Of a DNA stretch of 64,000 nt, positions 48,449 to 57,890 are shown in pieces (the stretch's first letter is position 1; every line of letters begins with the position of its first letter). Under the pieces are notes generated by a model. It saw nothing but the letters and a program-made list of their open reading frames with translations, did not search any database and was not told where the DNA came from. The stretch is from Woeseiaceae bacterium (lineage in GTDB: Bacteria; Pseudomonadota; Gammaproteobacteria; Steroidobacterales; Woeseiaceae), in contig WVYQ01000020.1 of the NCBI GenBank assembly GCA_011772865.1, forward strand, positions 101,168 through 165,167. Direction: 5' to 3'. A program made the position numbers and the translations under genes.

Positions 48449-49657
48449 ATGGATTTCGACCACAACGCGAAGACCCTGGACCTGCTCGAGCGCCTGACCG
48501 CGTTCATGGACGAGCATGTGTACCCGAAAGAGCAGGACTTCTTCGACCAGGTTCGCGCGATGGGCGATGACTGGCAACCGGTCCCGATCATCGAGGAACT
48601 GAAACCCAAAGCGCGCAAGGCCGGCCTCTGGAACCTGTTCCTGCCCGAGTCGGAGTACGGTGCCGGTCTGACCAATCTCGAGTACGCGCCCCTGTGCGAG
48701 GTCATGGGCCGCGTGCACTGGGCCCCCGAGGTCTTCAACTGTTCGGCCCCCGATACGGGCAACATGGAGACGCTCGTGCGCTACGGCAGCGCAGAACAGA
48801 AGCGCGACTGGCTCGAGCCGCTGTTGGCCGGCGAGATCCGTTCGTGTTTTGCGATGACCGAGCCCGAGGTCGCCTCGTCCGACGCTCGCAACATCTGCGC
48901 GACGATCCTCCGCGATGGCGACGAGTACATCATCAACGGACGCAAGTGGTGGTCGTCGGGCTCCGGCGACCCTCGCTGCAAGATTTTCATATTCATGGGC
49001 AAGACCGATCCTGACGGAGACGATGTCTACCGGCAGCAGTCCATGATCCTCGTTCCGGCCGACACGCCGGGCATCACTGTTCATCGTTCGCTGCCCGTGT
49101 TCGGTTACAGCGATGCGCCGCATGGCCACGGCGAGATCACGTTCGACGATGTTCGCGTCCCCGTCAGCAATATCCTGCTCGGCGAAGGGCGTGGCTTCGA
49201 GATCGCCCAGGGCCGGCTCGGCCCGGGGCGCATCCATCACTGCATGCGTCTTATCGGGCTCGCCGAGGTCGCGCTCGAAAAGATGTGCCGGCGTGCGCTG
49301 GAGCGCAGCGCGTTCGGCAAGCCACTGGCCGACCAGGGCGTCAGCCGGGAACGTATCGCCGAGTCGCGCATCCTGATCGACCAGGCGCGCCTGCTCGTAC
49401 TCAACGCTGCGGACAAGATGGACAAGGTCGGTAATCGCGAGGCGCGCAAGGAGATCGCCATGATCAAGGTCGCCGCACCGAACATGGCCTGCCAGGTCAT
49501 CGACTGGGCGATCCAGATGCACGGTGGCGGTGGCGTATCCGACGACTTCGGCCTGGCCTACGCTTACGCCGGCGCGCGCACCCTGCGCCTGGCTGACGGC
49601 CCCGATGAGGTCCACCGCGACCAGATCGCGCGCCTCGAGATGAAACCCTATCGCTAG
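48449..49657 (+). CDS. Acyl-CoA dehydrogenase, ACAD10/11-like
   Basis: FAD-dependent acyl-CoA dehydrogenase-fold protein of 402 residues with an all-alpha N-terminus, a central beta domain ([20 protein letters not shown], the FAD and substrate-binding segment) and a C-terminal helical domain ([20 protein letters not shown]). Where ordinary acyl-CoA dehydrogenases have the catalytic Glu in YEGT, this one reads LADGPDEVH, with Asp383 at that place; this is the pattern of the ACAD10/ACAD11 group. It is 3 bases upstream of a phosphotransferase gene, which suggests the two act together. Confidence 0.9.
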   Translation: MDFDHNAKTLDLLERLTAFMDEHVYPKEQDFFDQVRAMGDDWQPVPIIEELKPKARKAGLWNLFLPESEYGAGLTNLEYAPLCEVMGRVHWAPEVFNCSAPDTGNMETLVRYGSAEQKRDWLEPLLAGEIRSCFAMTEPEVASSDARNICATILRDGDEYIINGRKWWSSGSGDPRCKIFIFMGKTDPDGDDVYRQQSMILVPADTPGITVHRSLPVFGYSDAPHGHGEITFDDVRVPVSNILLGEGRGFEIAQGRLGPGRIHHCMRLIGLAEVALEKMCRRALERSAFGKPLADQGVSRERIAESRILIDQARLLVLNAADKMDKVGNREARKEIAMIKVAAPNMACQVIDWAIQMHGGGGVSDDFGLAYAYAGARTLRLADGPDEVHRDQIARLEMKPYR

Positions 49658-49660
49658 GCA

Positions 49661-50719
49661 ATGGGCGCCGCCAGGGACAATCGCGAGCTGGGCCGGCCGT
49701 CGGAAGCGCTGCAGATCGACCAGTCCTCGCTCGACGCCTATCTTGGCGTGCAGATCCCCGGCTATGCGGGCGGCGGAGATATACAGCAGTTCCTGGGCGG
49801 TCAGTCCAACCCGACCTACCTGATCGAAGACGAGTCCGGCAGCTACGTGTTGCGCAAGAAGCCGCCGGGCAAGCTGCTGCCGTCGGCGCATGCTGTCGAC
49901 CGCGAATACCGGGTCATCTCCGCCCTCGCCGGCACCGGGGTCCCGGTTCCGAGGGCGCGCATCCTTTGCGAGGACGACAATGTCATTGGGCAGTCCTTCT
50001 ACGTCATGGACTACGTCCCCGGACGCGTATTCACCGGCCGCGAGATGCCGGACTGTGCGCCCCGCGAGGTCACGGAGATGTTCCGATCCATGGCAGGTGT
50101 CCTCGGCGCGTTGCACACGGTGGATTTCGAAGCCGTCGGCCTGAACGATTTCGGTCGGCCGGCAGCCTACGTCGAACGGCAGGTTGCCCGGTGGTCCGGC
50201 CAGTACGAAGCATCGAAAGTGGAAGACTGCGAAGCCATGGATCGGGTCATCGCTTGGCTGGCGGCCAACAATCCAACGGACGAGCGCGCATCCCTCGTGC
50301 ACGGCGATTACCGGCCCGGCAATGTGATCTTCGACAATGACGGCCCGGACGTCGTCGCTGTTCTCGACTGGGAGCTATCGACGATAGGCCATCCACTCGC
50401 CGATGTCGGCTACTTCCTGATGCCCTATCGACTCGACGCCAGGGCGGCACCATTTGGACTCGCGGGACTCGATCTCGACGCGATCGGTATCCCGCCCGAG
50501 CACGTCGTGCTGGAGTACTACAGCGAATCGGCCGGGCTTGACACATCACCCGATATCGACTTCTACATCGTGTTTGCAATGTTTCGTCTGGCCGCCATCC
50601 TCGCGGGCGTCCTGAAACGCGGACTCGACGGCAACGCATCGGACCCGCGCGCCATCGAGCAGGGACGCACCTACGCTCCACTCGCGGCCGTTGCACTAAG
50701 TATTGCCCGCAGTTGCTGA
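49661..50719 (+). CDS. Phosphotransferase (APH fold), ACAD10/11 or LvaA-like
   Basis: Aminoglycoside-phosphotransferase-fold kinase of 352 residues. It shows the N-lobe LGGQSNPTYLIEDESGSYVL with Lys at LRKKPPG, the catalytic loop LVHGDYRPGNVIFD (catalytic Asp) and the metal-binding VAVLDWELSTIGHPLADVGY. In mammalian ACAD10/11 a kinase like this is fused to an acyl-CoA dehydrogenase, and in Pseudomonas LvaA phosphorylates 4-hydroxyacyl-CoA so that the phosphate can be eliminated. By context I infer phosphorylation of a hydroxyacyl-CoA rather than drug resistance. Confidence 0.88.
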   Translation: MGAARDNRELGRPSEALQIDQSSLDAYLGVQIPGYAGGGDIQQFLGGQSNPTYLIEDESGSYVLRKKPPGKLLPSAHAVDREYRVISALAGTGVPVPRARILCEDDNVIGQSFYVMDYVPGRVFTGREMPDCAPREVTEMFRSMAGVLGALHTVDFEAVGLNDFGRPAAYVERQVARWSGQYEASKVEDCEAMDRVIAWLAANNPTDERASLVHGDYRPGNVIFDNDGPDVVAVLDWELSTIGHPLADVGYFLMPYRLDARAAPFGLAGLDLDAIGIPPEHVVLEYYSESAGLDTSPDIDFYIVFAMFRLAAILAGVLKRGLDGNASDPRAIEQGRTYAPLAAVALSIARSC

Positions 50720-50737
50720 GCCCGCCAGCCGCTGGGG

Positions 50738-50743
50738 TACAAT
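50738..50743 (+). promoter_or_regulatory. Candidate -10 element of the FNR gene
   Basis: TACAAT, five of six to consensus, lies 29 bases before the reductase start in the 52-base gap. The best upstream hexamer, TTGCTG, is 19 bases away, slightly too far, so the promoter call is weak. Confidence 0.3.
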
Positions 50744-50771
50744 GCGCGCTCGTTTGCGAAGGCGACCCTGA

Positions 50772-51806
50772 ATGTCAGACAAGATCATCGAAACGGATGC
50801 CCTCATAGTCGGCGCAGGTCCGGTAGGAATCTTCCAGGTTTTCGAACTCGGCCTGCTGGGCGTCAAGGCGCACATCCTCGACACGATGCGTGTCGCCGGT
50901 GGCCAGTGCGCCGAGCTCTACCCGGACAAGCCGATCTACGACATCCCCGGCATACCGGTCTGCAGCGCTGAAGAACTGATCGACGCCCTGATGGAGCAGA
51001 TCAAGCCATTCGATGCCGAGTTCCACCTCGGCGAAGAAGTGACTGAAGTCGAAGTGCTCGACGACGACTGGTTTCGCGTCGTCACCGACAGCGGGACCGA
51101 GTTCAGGACGAAGACCGTGTTCATCGCGGGCGGCGTCGGCTCATTCCAGCCGCGACGGCTGCGCTTCGAAGGCATCGACACTTTCGAGGACAAGAACCTG
51201 TTCTACAAGGTGCGCGACCCTGGCAAATTCGACGGCAAGAACGTCGTCATTCTCGGCGGCGGCGACTCGGCGCTCGACTGGGTCGTCGAGCTTGCGCCGA
51301 AATGCGAGAAGATCACGTCAATCCATCGGCGTCCCGAGTACCGCGGTGCGCAGGCGACCGTCGACAAGATGCTGGCGCTGGCGGATGCCGGCAAGGTCGA
51401 GCCCATCATCGGCCAGGTGTCGGGATACAAGTCGGACGATAATGGCGTCACGGCGATAAGGGTCGAGGTCGACGGCGAGGAACGCGAGATCCCCTGCGAC
51501 GCTGTCCTGGTTTTCTATGGACTGGCGCCGAAACTCGGGCCCATCGCCCAATGGGGTCTCGACATCAACCGCAAGACGATCAACGTCGACACCGAGAAGT
51601 TCGAGACGAGCACGCCCGGCATCTATGCCGTCGGCGACATCAACTTCTACCCGGGCAAGAAGAAGCTGATCCTGAGCGGCTTCCACGAGGCGGCGCTCGC
51701 CGCGTTCGCGGCCAAGGCACGCATCGAACCCGAGAAGAAGGTGCGCCTGCAATACACGACGACGAGTCCGCTCATGCACGAGCGGCTCGGCATCAAGGAC
51801 GAGTAG
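50772..51806 (+). CDS. Ferredoxin-NADP reductase, thioredoxin-reductase-like
   Basis: A 344-residue FAD/NAD(P) oxidoreductase. FAD-binding VGAGPVGIFQVFELGLLG lies at the N-terminus and NAD(P)-binding VILGGGDSALDWVVELAP in the middle, with STPGIYAVGDINFYPGKKKL near the end. It lacks the CxxC redox pair of thioredoxin reductases and carries the C-terminal extension seen in the homodimeric FNRs of the YumC type, so it more likely transfers electrons between NADPH and ferredoxin or flavodoxin. It may supply electrons to nearby redox enzymes. Its stop abuts that of the convergent TonB receptor. Confidence 0.9.
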   Translation: MSDKIIETDALIVGAGPVGIFQVFELGLLGVKAHILDTMRVAGGQCAELYPDKPIYDIPGIPVCSAEELIDALMEQIKPFDAEFHLGEEVTEVEVLDDDWFRVVTDSGTEFRTKTVFIAGGVGSFQPRRLRFEGIDTFEDKNLFYKVRDPGKFDGKNVVILGGGDSALDWVVELAPKCEKITSIHRRPEYRGAQATVDKMLALADAGKVEPIIGQVSGYKSDDNGVTAIRVEVDGEEREIPCDAVLVFYGLAPKLGPIAQWGLDINRKTINVDTEKFETSTPGIYAVGDINFYPGKKKLILSGFHEAALAAFAAKARIEPEKKVRLQYTTTSPLMHERLGIKDE

Positions 51807-54680
51807 CTAGTAGTTGAGCGACAGCCTTAATGTATAGGCCCGGCCGAATACGTCGTACATTTCGGTATCGGTATTGGCTTGCTGGCCGTTGTCGGCCATA
51901 AATGCCGGACCTTCATCGAACAGGTTTGCAATCGTCAGACCGAGCGACACATTGTCGTTCAATTCGTGCCGGATACTCAGGTCGACGTAACTCTTCGAAC
52001 CGATGGATTCGATCGCCGGATTGACGAACTCGGGCGGGATGCCGAATGCAGGGGCGGCATCACGCGCCGAATTCCTGGTTCCTTCAATCCATCGCCAGGC
52101 AAGTTGGGCGTGCCAATCTGACGAACTCCACGTAACTGTTGTTCTCATCCGGTTCTCCGGGAATACCGAGTCGTTACCGAACCAGTTGCAGGTAAACCCG
52201 AACTTACCGACACATTCAAAAGCGGTCGACGCGGGGTCTGCCTGTATCGAGTTCTCGAGCACGTGAGTCCAAACGACACTGACGTCCAGATTCGCATAGC
52301 TACTACCCAATGCCAGCCAGCCCGACAAATCTGTGCTGAATTCCAGCTGCGTATCGAAACCTTCGGTCCTGAGATTGCCCAGGTTCGCGTTGGTCAAATC
52401 CACGGCATTGATGTTAAAAGTCGCCGGATCCCGGGCAATGCCATCACAGGTCGCCCGCGCCGTGTTTGCCGGATCCCAGCACACGAGCAGCGGGTCCGAC
52501 TGACCGATAGTGTCCTCGACCTCGATCTCGAAATAGTCAACCGAGAGCATCCACGGTTCGAACATGGAAAAGATGATGCCGGCCGTCAGCGTCTCCGCGT
52601 TCTCCGGCTCGAGCGCCGGATTACCGCCGTAGGTATATACGACCGGCCATTGCAATGCTGCTTCGAAAGTGCCGAGTTCTGTGACCGGGATGCCCTGCGC
52701 GACGCAAACATCTGCGAGCCCGCTGCCCACCGGGTCGGCTGACGCCGAACAGGGGTCTTCGCGCGGGTCAAAGAGCACTGCTGCGCCGTCCTCGTCATAA
52801 GGAATCTGGAAGGCCTCGCCAAGGTTGGGCGCACGCGCGCTGCGCTGGAACATCGTACGGAAACGAATGCCCTGGAAGGGCTCCCAGTCGGCGCCCAGCT
52901 TCCAGGTTTCCAGTTCCCCGGCTTTGTCGTAGCTGGACAGGCGACCGCCGAGCTCGAGTCCGAGATAATGGGCCATCGGCACATCGCTCAGCAGGGGCAA
53001 GATTGCCTCCGCATAAATCTCATAGACCGATTCCTCGCCAACAACATTGGAGTCGGCGCGAAAGCCCAGTGTGTCGCCGCTGAACAGCGCCTCGTCGGCC
53101 GTCAGGCTGCCCGAATCCTCTCGCCATTCGATGCCAATCGCGGTCGCAACATCGCCTGCAGGCCACTCGAAGACCGTACCGCGAACGAACGCACTCACCA
53201 GGCTCTGGTCGCGATCGATGACACTCACGTAGGGAGCAGCCCGAATGAAGTCGGCCCCGGCCCGAGAAAGATTGCCTTCACCGAAAAGGTTCAGTGGCAC
53301 GCAGCCATTCGACGGGTCGAAACAGTTGCCGGTCACGGGGTCGACGAGCAGGCCTTGTTGCAGGCGGGAGAAGGACCCGTCATTGAGCTGCCGCTCCTCC
53401 TCTTCCGATTTCGTGTAGCTGACCCACATGTCGTATTCCCACGATCCGGATATATCCCCTCGCAGACCGGCCAGCAATCGAGTGTAGTCGCGTTCGGATT
53501 GGATGATCCTCGGTCCCAGTTCCAGGAGGCGCCGCGACAGCGCGATGCCGACAACGTTCGGCCCGACAGGGAACCCGTTGTCGGCAAGCAGCTGCTGGTT
53601 GGCCGGTGTCAGCACCGGGTTGTCGGTATTGATCGCGACGAATGCGCCGAACGTGCCCGTCGGTGCAAGGCTGCTAATGACGTCGTCGCGGGTGTGCATC
53701 AACTCCGAATAGAGCTCGACCCTGTCAGAGAGATCAAAATTGATCAGGGCGCCGGCCGAGTAGCGCTCGAGCGGGAGCTGCAGGTAGTTGATCGGCGCGT
53801 AGTCGTAACGATCGTCGGGTGAAATCCATTCGCGCGGATCTCCGTTGGCATCCCAGGTGGTCCGTGCCGGCCCGTTGCCGAAATCGATCCGCGGGAAAGA
53901 CATCGTGCCCGCCGGTGTCGTCGAACTACCCCCGGGCTCGAGCATGCCGGTAAACCAGTTGTCGCTTATGGTCTGCGCCGCAAAATCCCGATCTGCCTGG
54001 AAAGTTTCCTTGCGGTCGAGGTAGCCGCCGAACAGAGCCAGATTTCCTCTATTGAAGTTACGGCCCCAGGCGAGGTTCACGTCATATGTGTCCGAGTCAC
54101 CCTGTTCGGTCGCGTAGTAAGTCATGTCGAGACCGAAACCATCGAAGTCGTCCCGGGTGATGAAATTGACGACCCCGGCAATGGCGTCGGAGCCGTACAC
54201 GGTCGTCGCGCCGCCTGTGATGATCTCTACGCGTTGCATCAACACGCTCGGCAGCGTGTTCACGTTAACCGCACTGCCAATACCTGCGGGTGCGATGCGC
54301 CTGCCATTCATCATCACGAGTGTGCGGCCCGCCCCGATACCGCGCAGGTCGATCCGCGCCGAACCATCACCGGGATTGTTGCTCGCGCGGCCGAAGGACG
54401 GCTGCACCTGCGGCAGGGGATTGAGTGATTCTTCGAGCGTCGCCTGCCCCGAGCTCACAATGTCATCGCGGTCGATCGAGGTGATCGGACTCGGCGCTGT
54501 GAAATCCCGGCGCCTGAGGCGCGACCCGGTGACGATGATCTCCTCGACACCGGTCTCTTCGCCATCGGCTTCGTCGAAGGTCGCTACATCGTCTTGCGCG
54601 GACGCGTACCCACTAAAAATTATGGCAAACGCGGCCGCTAAGCCTTTGGAAGAGCCGGAAAGAAACTGCCGGACACGCAT
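51807..54680 (-). CDS. TonB-dependent outer-membrane receptor
   Basis: A 957-residue active importer. It has a signal peptide cleaved near residue 28 (SGYASA), then an acidic stretch and a TonB-box-like EEIIVTGSRLRRRDF leading into the plug domain (PITSIDRDDIVSSGQATLEE; TVYGSDAIAGVVNFITR). A 22-strand barrel ends with AYTLRLSLNY. Cysteines within the barrel (NCFDPSNGCVPLNLFG and DPCSASADPV) recur in related receptors with long extracellular loops. The substrate is not predictable from sequence; no Fur-like site was seen in the 77-base upstream gap. Confidence 0.92.
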   Translation of the reverse strand: MRVRQFLSGSSKGLAAAFAIIFSGYASAQDDVATFDEADGEETGVEEIIVTGSRLRRRDFTAPSPITSIDRDDIVSSGQATLEESLNPLPQVQPSFGRASNNPGDGSARIDLRGIGAGRTLVMMNGRRIAPAGIGSAVNVNTLPSVLMQRVEIITGGATTVYGSDAIAGVVNFITRDDFDGFGLDMTYYATEQGDSDTYDVNLAWGRNFNRGNLALFGGYLDRKETFQADRDFAAQTISDNWFTGMLEPGGSSTTPAGTMSFPRIDFGNGPARTTWDANGDPREWISPDDRYDYAPINYLQLPLERYSAGALINFDLSDRVELYSELMHTRDDVISSLAPTGTFGAFVAINTDNPVLTPANQQLLADNGFPVGPNVVGIALSRRLLELGPRIIQSERDYTRLLAGLRGDISGSWEYDMWVSYTKSEEEERQLNDGSFSRLQQGLLVDPVTGNCFDPSNGCVPLNLFGEGNLSRAGADFIRAAPYVSVIDRDQSLVSAFVRGTVFEWPAGDVATAIGIEWREDSGSLTADEALFSGDTLGFRADSNVVGEESVYEIYAEAILPLLSDVPMAHYLGLELGGRLSSYDKAGELETWKLGADWEPFQGIRFRTMFQRSARAPNLGEAFQIPYDEDGAAVLFDPREDPCSASADPVGSGLADVCVAQGIPVTELGTFEAALQWPVVYTYGGNPALEPENAETLTAGIIFSMFEPWMLSVDYFEIEVEDTIGQSDPLLVCWDPANTARATCDGIARDPATFNINAVDLTNANLGNLRTEGFDTQLEFSTDLSGWLALGSSYANLDVSVVWTHVLENSIQADPASTAFECVGKFGFTCNWFGNDSVFPENRMRTTVTWSSSDWHAQLAWRWIEGTRNSARDAAPAFGIPPEFVNPAIESIGSKSYVDLSIRHELNDNVSLGLTIANLFDEGPAFMADNGQQANTDTEMYDVFGRAYTLRLSLNY

Positions 54681-54757
54681 GGCCCACCCCCCAGAGTAAT
54701 GCGGATCAAACTCTGTGTCTTATTTTGGCCAATTATATCAAGGAAATAGACGCATAT

Positions 54758-56587
54758 TCAGATTGCGGCGCGCTCCTCCCCGAACCGCAACTCTCTCAAT
54801 GTCGCCGTTTTCTTGTACTGGTGCGCCTGCATGCGGCGCAGGATGTCGTCGAGCATGCGGATGGCCGCCAGGATATGCGGGCCCTTGTTAAGCATGACGC
54901 AGTCTGCCCGCTGTGACATCGCGGCGTCGGAAATCTCGGCTCGGGACGGGAATCCTCGCTTCGCTTTCTTCTCGAGGACCTGGGTCGCCCAGATCACGGG
55001 CACCTGTGCCGCCTCGCAGATCCACAGGACTTCCTCTTGCAGTTCGGCAAGCCGTTCCCAGCCCGCCTCGACGGCAAGGTCGCCGCGCGCGATCATGACG
55101 GCCGTTGGATAGCGCCGCATTGCCGTGAGCAATAACGTTGGCAGGTTCTTGAAGCCCTTCTTCGTCTCGATCTTGATGATCAGGCCGATCTCCTTCGCGC
55201 CGATCCGGTCGAGCTCCTCGTGCAGCGCGATGATGTCGGACGGCCGACGCACGAAAGACAGGCTTACCGCATCTGCATTCTGGACGATGAATTCGAGATT
55301 ATTCTTGTCGGCCAGCGTCAGGCCAGGCAAGCGGATATCGCTGTCGGGGAAATTGATACCGCGATCCCCACGAAGGCGGCTCCCTGTCGGCTTGGCCTTG
55401 GTCACCTCGATCTCGAGCACGTCATCCCGCGAATCGCGGACCACACCCGAGATCTTGCCGTCGTTGAGCGACACGCGGTCGCCCGCTGACACGAACGCGA
55501 AGACCTCCGGCTGCCGGCACGATATGCGGGCCGGTTCCGTGATCTGTCCGTCGTCACCTTCGACGGCAGGCGCACCTTCAATGGCTGCCGCATGCAGCTC
55601 CAGCATATCGCCCGGCCGTAACCGCAGGGGTTGTTCGACGGCTGGCAAGTCACCAACGCGATACGCCAGTTTGTCTGCTTCATTCTGGCGGCACAGTCGC
55701 AGCTTCATACCGGTCGCGATGTAAGCGCCCTGGTAGAGTTCGGCAACAAGTCCTTTGTCGTCCTTGTCGACGATCATCAGTCTGCGCTTCTTGCCTCGCG
55801 TGTCCCTGAGCCGCATCACGTCACCACGATGGGCGAATTCGAGGCACTCCCGAGGCACGGGTATGACCGCCGCCTTGGTGCCCTGCCACGGGACATCTTC
55901 AGGAATCAGGCGAATGCGGCGCGGCGCGATGACGCGCCCCAGCGGGTCCCTGCGCGGCCGCATGTGGACAACCCGTGGACCGGGCCGCAGCGGTCCGGTC
56001 CTGAGCTTCGGCCCGGCCAGGTCCATGACGATGCGGCACGGCTTGCCGGCGGCCTCACTTTCTTGCCGGATGTTACTTACCATGGCTGCCCAGGTCTCCT
56101 CGTCATCGTGCGAACAATTGATGCGTGCGACATTCATTCCGGCATCGAGCATGCCGGCAACGAGTGACCTGTCTGTTGCAGCCTCGATCGGCATCGTCAC
56201 CATGATGCTGACGTCGCGACCGGCGGGAAACTCACCCAGGATTTCGGCTTTGTGACGATCGGCGGTCGGATTCCTGAGCAGCAGTGGGCTATCGGCTAGC
56301 GCTTCGGCCTTATTGCTCAGCGCCGCGCATACCGCGTCAATCGATGCCAGGACGTTGCGCTCCGCCCGTCCCAGCGATGACAAGCCCAGGATAGCGAGGT
56401 CTTGCTGCAACTCGCGAATGTCGAACTTGCGCAGTGCCAGGTAGTGCACGAGGTTTTTCGCGCTTTCGCGGTACCGCGGATCCACGGCCAGGAGAGAATC
56501 CGCATAGAGCCCCTCCGATGCGACGGCTTGCGCTCGAATCGCTTCGAGCTGCTCCGCCACGCGCTCAGTGTCGACAAAGTGGGCCAA
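54758..56587 (-). CDS. Atypical pyruvate kinase-family protein
   Basis: A 609-residue protein whose middle and C-terminal parts match pyruvate kinase (GMLDAGMNVARINCSH, MDLAGPKLRTG, IKIETKKGFKNLPTLLL, MIARGDLAVE, VIWATQVLEKK, PSRAEISDAAMSQRADCVML). It differs in three ways: an extra helical domain of about 122 residues at the N-terminus, a long B-type insertion between the second and third of these motifs, and no C-terminal regulatory domain. The usual SGETA is replaced by NKGPH. The start is a TTG seven bases after AGGAG. Catalytic Lys, Glu, Asp and Thr positions look kept, so activity is possible, but the substrate may differ. A classical pyk would have to be sought elsewhere in the genome. 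Confidence 0.85.
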   Translation of the reverse strand: MAHFVDTERVAEQLEAIRAQAVASEGLYADSLLAVDPRYRESAKNLVHYLALRKFDIRELQQDLAILGLSSLGRAERNVLASIDAVCAALSNKAEALADSPLLLRNPTADRHKAEILGEFPAGRDVSIMVTMPIEAATDRSLVAGMLDAGMNVARINCSHDDEETWAAMVSNIRQESEAAGKPCRIVMDLAGPKLRTGPLRPGPRVVHMRPRRDPLGRVIAPRRIRLIPEDVPWQGTKAAVIPVPRECLEFAHRGDVMRLRDTRGKKRRLMIVDKDDKGLVAELYQGAYIATGMKLRLCRQNEADKLAYRVGDLPAVEQPLRLRPGDMLELHAAAIEGAPAVEGDDGQITEPARISCRQPEVFAFVSAGDRVSLNDGKISGVVRDSRDDVLEIEVTKAKPTGSRLRGDRGINFPDSDIRLPGLTLADKNNLEFIVQNADAVSLSFVRRPSDIIALHEELDRIGAKEIGLIIKIETKKGFKNLPTLLLTAMRRYPTAVMIARGDLAVEAGWERLAELQEEVLWICEAAQVPVIWATQVLEKKAKRGFPSRAEISDAAMSQRADCVMLNKGPHILAAIRMLDDILRRMQAHQYKKTATLRELRFGEERAAI

Positions 56588-56832
56588 ACGATTTCTCCTG
56601 CTGGCACCTTTTTAATGCATTTTGACGTCCCAGACAGTTCTGGATTTCACGTATGCGAACGCATCAGGGAATTTGCGGATAGCAGGCAGGCGCCGGCTCG
56701 GCTGCGGGTGTCGCCGCACGGCGCGCGGCCGGATCGGAGAAGCCGTGAGTTGCGGATCGACCACGGTTACAGCGGCTGGTACGAGCCAAGCGAGGCCTAA
56801 TGCCGGCCCGACGGTGACAGCTTCGTCTGTGA

Positions 56833-57813
56833 CTAGAGGTAGCCGGCGTAGCTGCTGATGTACTTGGCCGCATTGTCGGCGGATATCAGCACCGCCGTGC
56901 CGTTCTTTGCCAGGCCTGAGTTCAGTGCCGCGTGCAGAACGGCGCCCGTCGTGGGTCCGACCATGATCCCATCCTTGCGGGCTACTTCGATGCCGGCCCG
57001 GTAGGCCTCTTCGTCGGTAACTGAAACCACATCGTCGAGCAATTCCGTGTCGAGGATGCTCGGGAAATGCTCATCGGGCAGGCCCGTGATGCGCTTGAGG
57101 CCCGACAGCTTATGGTGCCGCGATGCCGGTTCCACGGCGATGATGCGAATGTTCGGGTTCTGTTCCTTGAGATATCGGCCGACACCGCTGATGGTTCCAC
57201 CGGTGCCGACGCCGGCAAAGAAATAGTCAACCGCACCGTTGGTCTGTTTCCAGATCTCGGGACCCGTTGTCGTGTAGTGCGCCTCGACGTTGAGCTCGCT
57301 CTCGTACTGGTTCGGGCTCACGTACCTGCCGTTGTAGGCCTCGCTCTCGACCATGCTCTTGACGACGCCGCGAGCGCCTTCCGACGGGAACAGCGGGCAC
57401 AGCTCGTCCTCGACCTCGATCAACTCGGCGCCCAGGAACCTGAGCAGCGCTTTCTTCTCCTCGGGCGTGCCGTCCGGCACGGCGATCTCGATCGGCGTGT
57501 CCTGCGCATTGGCCATCGCCGCAAGCGCTATGCCTGTGTTTCCGGCCGACGGTTCGACGAGCGCCTGACCTTCTTTTATGCGCAGTCCGCGCAGCATGTG
57601 CAGCGCCGTGCGGTCCTTGATCGATCCGAACGGGTTCATACCCTCGAGCTTGAGCAGCACATCGAGGTCGTCGCGAGGGTTCATGCGTGGGCTGAGACGC
57701 ACCATCGGCGTCGGGTTGTCCGGGTTCGGGGCCAGGTCGACGATGCTGTCGTAAACCCGGTCCCCGGCCGGAGACCCAGATTCTCTCGCGATGAGTTTCA
57801 GTGCGGCGTCCAT
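56833..57813 (-). CDS. Cysteine synthase (O-acetylserine sulfhydrylase family)
   Basis: PLP-dependent beta-replacement enzyme, 326 residues. The lysine that binds PLP is in NPFGSIKDRTA, the substrate loop is EPSAGNTGIALA, and the phosphate-binding loop is GVGTGGTISGVGRYL. The sequence IVDLAPNPDNPTPMVRLS at the start fits the CysM or cystathionine beta-synthase-like branch better than CysK, so the donor (O-acetylserine, O-phosphoserine or serine) is uncertain. It lies between the lytic transglycosylase gene and the pyruvate kinase-like gene on the same strand, with a 245-base gap before the latter. Confidence 0.9.
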   Translation of the reverse strand: MDAALKLIARESGSPAGDRVYDSIVDLAPNPDNPTPMVRLSPRMNPRDDLDVLLKLEGMNPFGSIKDRTALHMLRGLRIKEGQALVEPSAGNTGIALAAMANAQDTPIEIAVPDGTPEEKKALLRFLGAELIEVEDELCPLFPSEGARGVVKSMVESEAYNGRYVSPNQYESELNVEAHYTTTGPEIWKQTNGAVDYFFAGVGTGGTISGVGRYLKEQNPNIRIIAVEPASRHHKLSGLKRITGLPDEHFPSILDTELLDDVVSVTDEEAYRAGIEVARKDGIMVGPTTGAVLHAALNSGLAKNGTAVLISADNAAKYISSYAGYL

Positions 57814-57890
57814 AGCCCGAAGTCTATGGGCGTATTGTTCTCAGGCAATAAAGTGGTACGACCGAGTTGCTATAGCGATATAACTCCTCG

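Noticed and set aside
56615-56800. Possible 61-codon small gene in the largest gap, ending in GYSGWYEPSEA
   Set aside because: No ribosome-binding site, strongly biased Arg/Pro/Ser composition, and it lies where the pyruvate kinase-like gene needs its promoter. It could be revisited if conserved in relatives.
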